Positions 30,672 through 34,232 of a stretch of DNA of 34,232 nucleotides are shown here, one piece after another; positions within the stretch are counted from its first letter, which is position 1; each line of letters begins with the position of its first letter. The notes below the pieces were generated by a model that was not told the DNA's origin, searched no databases, and saw only the letters and a list, made by a program, of their open reading frames with translations. This DNA comes from Prevotella sp. (GTDB lineage Bacteria > Bacteroidota > Bacteroidia > Bacteroidales > Bacteroidaceae), in assembly GCA_022511075.1 (NCBI GenBank), contig JAFLSE010000034.1:1-34232 (forward strand), given 5' to 3'. Made by a program: the position numbers and the translations under genes.

Positions 30672-33668
30672 ATGAACAGAGAGATATCATTTATTTTGCA
30701 TGGTACAAAATGTTGGGTAACTATTGTATTACTTACCATAGTAATAGCAGGTAAAGCCCAAACCACACAGCAAGCTGATAGCTTGCACCAGCGAGGACGC
30801 GAACTTGTAAATGAAGGTAAAATTGCTGAAGGACGGGAGTGTATGCGTCTGGCAATGGAAATACGGAAACAGTTGCTGGGAGAGGTAAGTGAGGGTTACA
30901 TTACCTCTTTGAATAACTATGCCTATTCTTATGGGGCAGAGAAAAACTATCAGAAGGCAATGGAGTTGCAGGAGCAAGTGATAAACTTGTGTGAGAAGCT
31001 ACAAACACCACATCGAAATATAGGAATGTACACTACCAATATGGGGCGATATTACTATCTGAATGGTGACAAGGCAAAAGCCGCAAATATGTGGGAACAA
31101 GCTATTCCACTGGTAGAGAAGCATGGGGAAATCTATGAGTTCCTACTAAATAGCCTCGGCTCGGTCTACGGTGATTCAGGAGATCAACAGGGGATAAGTC
31201 GCATCATGGCTCTGATGGAAGAGCATAATCAGCATGAATTAACCAAACCTTGCGACGAACCGAAATGTATGCTGGAACGAGCACAGTATTATGGAACAAC
31301 GGGTAATCAGGCAAAAGCAAAAGAGTGTTACTTGAATGTTTTGTCTATGCCTATGGACGACGAAACAAAAACACAAGTGCATGAGACTTATGCCTCTTAC
31401 CTTGGGAGCACTGTACGGGACTTTGCTGCAGCGGCAGACTACTATTTATCTGCTGCAAACATCAGAAAGAGCATCAGCGGTGAAACGGAAGTGTATGCCA
31501 ACCTAATGTATAAAACAGGAATGTATGCTTTTCTCGGAAAGAAATATGAAGAAGCTGTAAGTGCCTATCAAACAACCATTGATTTTTATAAAAAACACAA
31601 CTCAGAGGCGGCAAAGAAGAACACTGCTAAGTGCATGAAAGGAATGGGTAATGCCTATAGTGGTATGAATGAATATGCTAAGGCACGAGACTGTTATCAT
31701 GAGCTGGTAAAATATTATGAGCAGAATAACCAAGCTGACGAAGAATATCCGAAGGCCATTCTGCGATTGGCCAAGGCTGAGAAATTCAATAAGGAATACA
31801 CTATGTCCATTGATCATCACAAGCAAGCCATGATTTTATTCAGCGAGCGTGGTATGAACAATGACTATGCCGATGCGGCATCATCGCTTCAATTATGTTA
31901 TGTCTATGCAGGCATTGATGAAACTGTAGACAACAAGGATGAAGAGGCGTACAAATCCCAGATGGCAAAAATGGACGAAATCATCAAGCAAGAACTGGAT
32001 GTACTGGAACTGACACGTACGTATCTTGGAAAACTGGTGTATGCCCGCTCGTTGGCCACCTTAGGCGGTTGCTACGAAATGAAAGAAGATTGGGAGAACA
32101 GCGTCAAGTATTATGAGTTGTACATAGAAGCAGTCCGCGAGGCCATTCGTGATGAGTTCCGTATGCAGAGTGAGGCTGAGCGTATGAAGGTATGGGGAGA
32201 TGAAAAGAAGGAAATAACGCAAATGCTGGAATTATTGATAGACTTGCCTGAGGAACAAACAAAAGAGAGGCAGCAAATGGGGGGTATCGCCTATGATGCA
32301 GAATTGCTGTCGAAAGGTATCCTTCTCAATTCGTCTATTGAGTTTGGAAAGATACTGGCAGCAAAAGGTGATGCAAGACTCAAAGAAATATATGAGCAGA
32401 CGAAGACGAACGAAACAGAAATTGAACGACTGAGAAAAAGTGCCTCCTCCGATGAAGACTTTGACAAGATCTTGAAACTTACACAGCAGAACCAGACATT
32501 GCAACTGGACCTCTATCGGGGATGTGCAGAGTATGCCGATTTTACAAATTATATATCCTACACATGGAAAGACGTGCAGAAAGCATTGCTGCCGACAGAT
32601 ATTGCCATAGAATTCGCTGCGATAGGGAACAGTATTCTCATTGATGGCAACCAATTAGTGGCATTGGTGCTTACAAAGGACGTGAAAATGCCACAACTCA
32701 TCAAGGTTTGTGGCCTCAATAAACTGAATGAGATTGTTGGATATGGAGATGATGTTTTCAACAAGACAGACATTGGAGATATCATTTGGGGAGGAATTCA
32801 GCAACACCTTGCAGGCAAAAAACGTTTGTTCTTCTCTGCCGATGGTGCTTTAAACCGCATTGCCATAGAATATTTACAATACGATGGCAAGCCATTGTCT
32901 GAACAATATGAGATTTATCGTCTGTCATCAACCAAGGAATTGTGCTTCAAACGTGAAAGTGTAAGGCTGACTAAAGTAGCCTTGTTTGGTGATGTCAACT
33001 ATAATGAAAAAGAGACTAAGTCCGAAGCTACACAACGTTCATTGGCTTCCCTACGTGCTTCTGGAGATGCTGGTGGCTTTGCCAATTTGAGCAACACCCT
33101 GCGTGAAATAAACGAAATTCAAGGTGTCCTAAAAAGTAAAAGCGTGAAAGATATTGGAAGTTTTCGTGACACGGAGGCCAGCAAGTCGGCGTTTATGCTG
33201 TTGTCTGACACAAAAGTAAACATGCTTCATATAGCTACACACGGGATATACAAAGACATAAAGAAAACTACAGATGCAGAATCTATGCAAAATAGTTTGT
33301 TGGCTTTTGCAGGTGCTAATCTTAATGACAGTGCTCTCGTCACAGCTGCCGATATTGCTACAATGAATCTACGTCAGTGCGATCTTGCTGTTCTGTCTGC
33401 TTGCGAAACAGGATTAGGTAAACTTGGCGGCGATGGTGTGTTTGGGTTGCAGCGTGGCTTTAAAAATGCTGGAGTGTATACGCTGTTGATGAGTCTTAAA
33501 AATGTCTATGATGACTCTACCGCCGACTTGATGATTAGTTTTTATAAACATCTGGTAAATGGTGCGACTAAACGGGAAGCTTTAGTCAAAGCTCAGCAGG
33601 ACATCCGTGCTAAAGGATTTAATGATCCCAAATACTGGGCGACATTTATATTATTAGATGCGTTATAA
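30672..33668 (+). CDS. Secreted TPR-CHAT protease
   Basis: 998 residues. N-terminal signal or anchor (KCWVTIVLLTIVIAGKAQ), then many TPR-type repeats from about 35 to 480 (ALSVYQTTIDFY-like, for example YEEAVSAYQTTIDFYKK, YAKARDCYHELVKYYEQ). A helical linker and a CHAT caspase-fold domain at about 650-998 follow: His857 in HIATHGIYKD and Cys911 in LSACETGLGKLGGDG form the expected His-Cys dyad. CHAT proteases act in bacterial cell-suicide and immune systems (for example gasdermin- and CRISPR-linked ones), but those are cytoplasmic; this one appears exported to the periplasm. It lies 14 bases after the ubiquitin-like/TIR gene and is the last complete gene of the block. Confidence 0.85.
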   Translation: MNREISFILHGTKCWVTIVLLTIVIAGKAQTTQQADSLHQRGRELVNEGKIAEGRECMRLAMEIRKQLLGEVSEGYITSLNNYAYSYGAEKNYQKAMELQEQVINLCEKLQTPHRNIGMYTTNMGRYYYLNGDKAKAANMWEQAIPLVEKHGEIYEFLLNSLGSVYGDSGDQQGISRIMALMEEHNQHELTKPCDEPKCMLERAQYYGTTGNQAKAKECYLNVLSMPMDDETKTQVHETYASYLGSTVRDFAAAADYYLSAANIRKSISGETEVYANLMYKTGMYAFLGKKYEEAVSAYQTTIDFYKKHNSEAAKKNTAKCMKGMGNAYSGMNEYAKARDCYHELVKYYEQNNQADEEYPKAILRLAKAEKFNKEYTMSIDHHKQAMILFSERGMNNDYADAASSLQLCYVYAGIDETVDNKDEEAYKSQMAKMDEIIKQELDVLELTRTYLGKLVYARSLATLGGCYEMKEDWENSVKYYELYIEAVREAIRDEFRMQSEAERMKVWGDEKKEITQMLELLIDLPEEQTKERQQMGGIAYDAELLSKGILLNSSIEFGKILAAKGDARLKEIYEQTKTNETEIERLRKSASSDEDFDKILKLTQQNQTLQLDLYRGCAEYADFTNYISYTWKDVQKALLPTDIAIEFAAIGNSILIDGNQLVALVLTKDVKMPQLIKVCGLNKLNEIVGYGDDVFNKTDIGDIIWGGIQQHLAGKKRLFFSADGALNRIAIEYLQYDGKPLSEQYEIYRLSSTKELCFKRESVRLTKVALFGDVNYNEKETKSEATQRSLASLRASGDAGGFANLSNTLREINEIQGVLKSKSVKDIGSFRDTEASKSAFMLLSDTKVNMLHIATHGIYKDIKKTTDAESMQNSLLAFAGANLNDSALVTAADIATMNLRQCDLAVLSACETGLGKLGGDGVFGLQRGFKNAGVYTLLMSLKNVYDDSTADLMISFYKHLVNGATKREALVKAQQDIRAKGFNDPKYWATFILLDAL

Positions 33669-33679
33669 TAAGATACAAT

Positions 33680-34033
33680 ATGGAATCAAATTAAAAACCT
33701 CTGCAAAGAGAAAGAGCAGGAACAGCTCGACAAGTATTTTGGTAACCTCGTACATGAGGCAGCAATAGAACGTCCTGAAACTATTGGGGAGTACACGATA
33801 GATTTGCCTTTGAAAATCGAGGCGAAGTTTCGTGAATTCTTGGAAGAGTTGTGGAAGGATGCTCCTCCTGCCGAACTGAAAGGAACACCTTTGGCATTGG
33901 AGGAACAGAAACTCCGCAAGCTGATGACAGATGATGACCGTGAAGGAATCCACTATGCATATAAAGATGCAATAGAGGTGACACTATGGGAGCGAATCAC
34001 GAAAACGAACCATAAGGATGTGACGTATTACAA
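33680..34033 (+). pseudogene. Disrupted second copy of the 145-residue protein
   Basis: From about 33687 to 34033 the + strand repeats the gene at 25543 (QIKNLCKEKEQEQLDKYF ... LWERITKTNHKDVTYYK), at about 84% protein identity. The start codon region is altered: ATG 33680 runs into a stop after four codons, and the coding frame follows without a start, consistent with loss of five bases against the first copy. The homology ends after TATTACAAA at 34033, where the IS982-family element begins, so the 3' end is missing. The reading frame continues by chance into IS sequence to 34085. It is the remnant of a second gene cassette. Confidence 0.7.
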
Positions 34034-34232
34034 ACGTGAGTTCGATATAAGATTTATGCCAAGAATCTGCTTTTGTTGTCAATGATATCGATGTTCATTT
34101 CCGGCTTTTTGGGCAGCAGGTTGTATGCAATGAGCCCCGCCAGCAGATTAGTTGCAAAGTTATTGACAGAGCGGTGTCTTGTATGCTCAATTTGGCAGAC
34201 ATTCTTGAGCTCATCGTTGACCGTCTCTATGA
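34034..34232 (-). mobile_element. IS982-family insertion sequence (left part only)
   Basis: The boundary is set by the loss of homology to the 25543 gene at 34033/34034. Inside it lie about 20 bases of non-coding end sequence and the transposase tail. The terminal inverted repeat and target duplication cannot be checked because the other end is beyond the window. The insertion truncated the copied 145-residue gene. Confidence 0.6.
34054..34232 (-). CDS. IS982-family transposase, C-terminal end (partial)
   Basis: On the minus strand the frame from 34230 down to a TAA at 34056-34054 encodes 58 residues: IETVNDELKNVCQIEHTRHR, then SVNNFATNLLAGLIAYNLLP, then KKPEM and a short tail ending SRFLA. 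The NDELK...IEHTRHRS...N..AGLIAY..LPKKP block is the conserved C-terminus of IS982-family DDE transposases. The 5' part is outside the window. This is the only gene on the minus strand. Confidence 0.8.
   Translation of the reverse strand, partial: IETVNDELKNVCQIEHTRHRSVNNFATNLLAGLIAYNLLPKKPEMNIDIIDNKSRFLA

Overview
The window looks like a chromosomal accessory island from a Bacteroidales bacterium (Bacteroides/Prevotella/Phocaeicola-like). This rests on two Bacteroidota-type -7 promoter boxes (TAnnTTTG) ahead of the first gene and of the gene at 13411, a SatD-like/DUF3307 pair, a Bacteroidales HU-family DNA-binding gene, AT-rich composition, and the 3' end of an IS982-family transposase at the right edge. 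Every gene except that transposase is on the + strand and most are separated by fewer than 40 bases or overlap.

Layout. (1) 1-284: leader, a possible tail of an upstream gene, and a promoter. (2) 284-3312: SatD-like protein, DUF3307 membrane protein, M48 metallopeptidase with a C-terminal zinc ribbon, a small helical protein, and a second zinc-ribbon protein. (3) 3341-13230: a run of TIR-domain genes in which TIR is joined to different partners: TIR alone, TIR + formylglycine-enzyme-like (FGE) domain, an unrecognised domain + TIR, TIR + beta-rich domain + TIR, a double-TIR gene split by a frameshift, a Sel1-like ORF, a RyR-domain protein, and a TIR-TM protein with about 15 YD-like 32-residue repeats that is split twice. 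(4) 13411-19367: a second unit with its own promoter: a TM/coiled-coil protein, a large membrane protein with Rossmann/RCK-like domains and a RyR-like tail, a PrsW-like protein with a degenerate active site, a sigma factor with a frameshifted end, an anti-sigma-like/C39-like peptidase/RyR fusion, and an intact-looking PrsW. (5) 19368-20310: paired hairpins, a frameshifted HU + winged-helix gene, and a decayed copy of a PrsW C-terminus. (6) 20375-33668: a second TIR run: divergent TIR-like, TIR, TIR-TM-14 WD40 repeats, two small proteins, TIR-TM-FGE, a secreted beta-domain protein, a membrane M48-like peptidase, ubiquitin-like + beta + TIR, and a secreted TPR-CHAT protease. (7) 33669-34232: a disrupted second copy of the 145-residue gene of block 6, cut by an IS982-family element.

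How the parts may work together (inference). At least twelve TIR domains in ten loci all keep the glutamate expected for NAD(P) hydrolysis, and each is attached to a different interaction or sensor module. Three proteins carry RyR domains, which have been proposed to bind nucleotide-type ligands; one is in a membrane protein with RCK-like domains and another is fused to an anti-sigma-like domain beside a sigma factor and two PrsW proteins. A reasonable model is a multi-input immune or stress-response island: TIR enzymes produce a nucleotide signal or deplete NAD, RyR proteins read it, and sigma/PrsW proteolysis, M48 and CHAT peptidases carry out regulation or execution. None of this is proven by sequence. 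Paralogous pairs (TIR-FGE, beta-TIR, M48, RyR, PrsW, the 145-residue gene) show that the island grew by duplication and divergence.

Caution: four frame breaks coincide with short poly-A runs. They may be true decay, recoding or phase variation, or assembly/sequencing errors.
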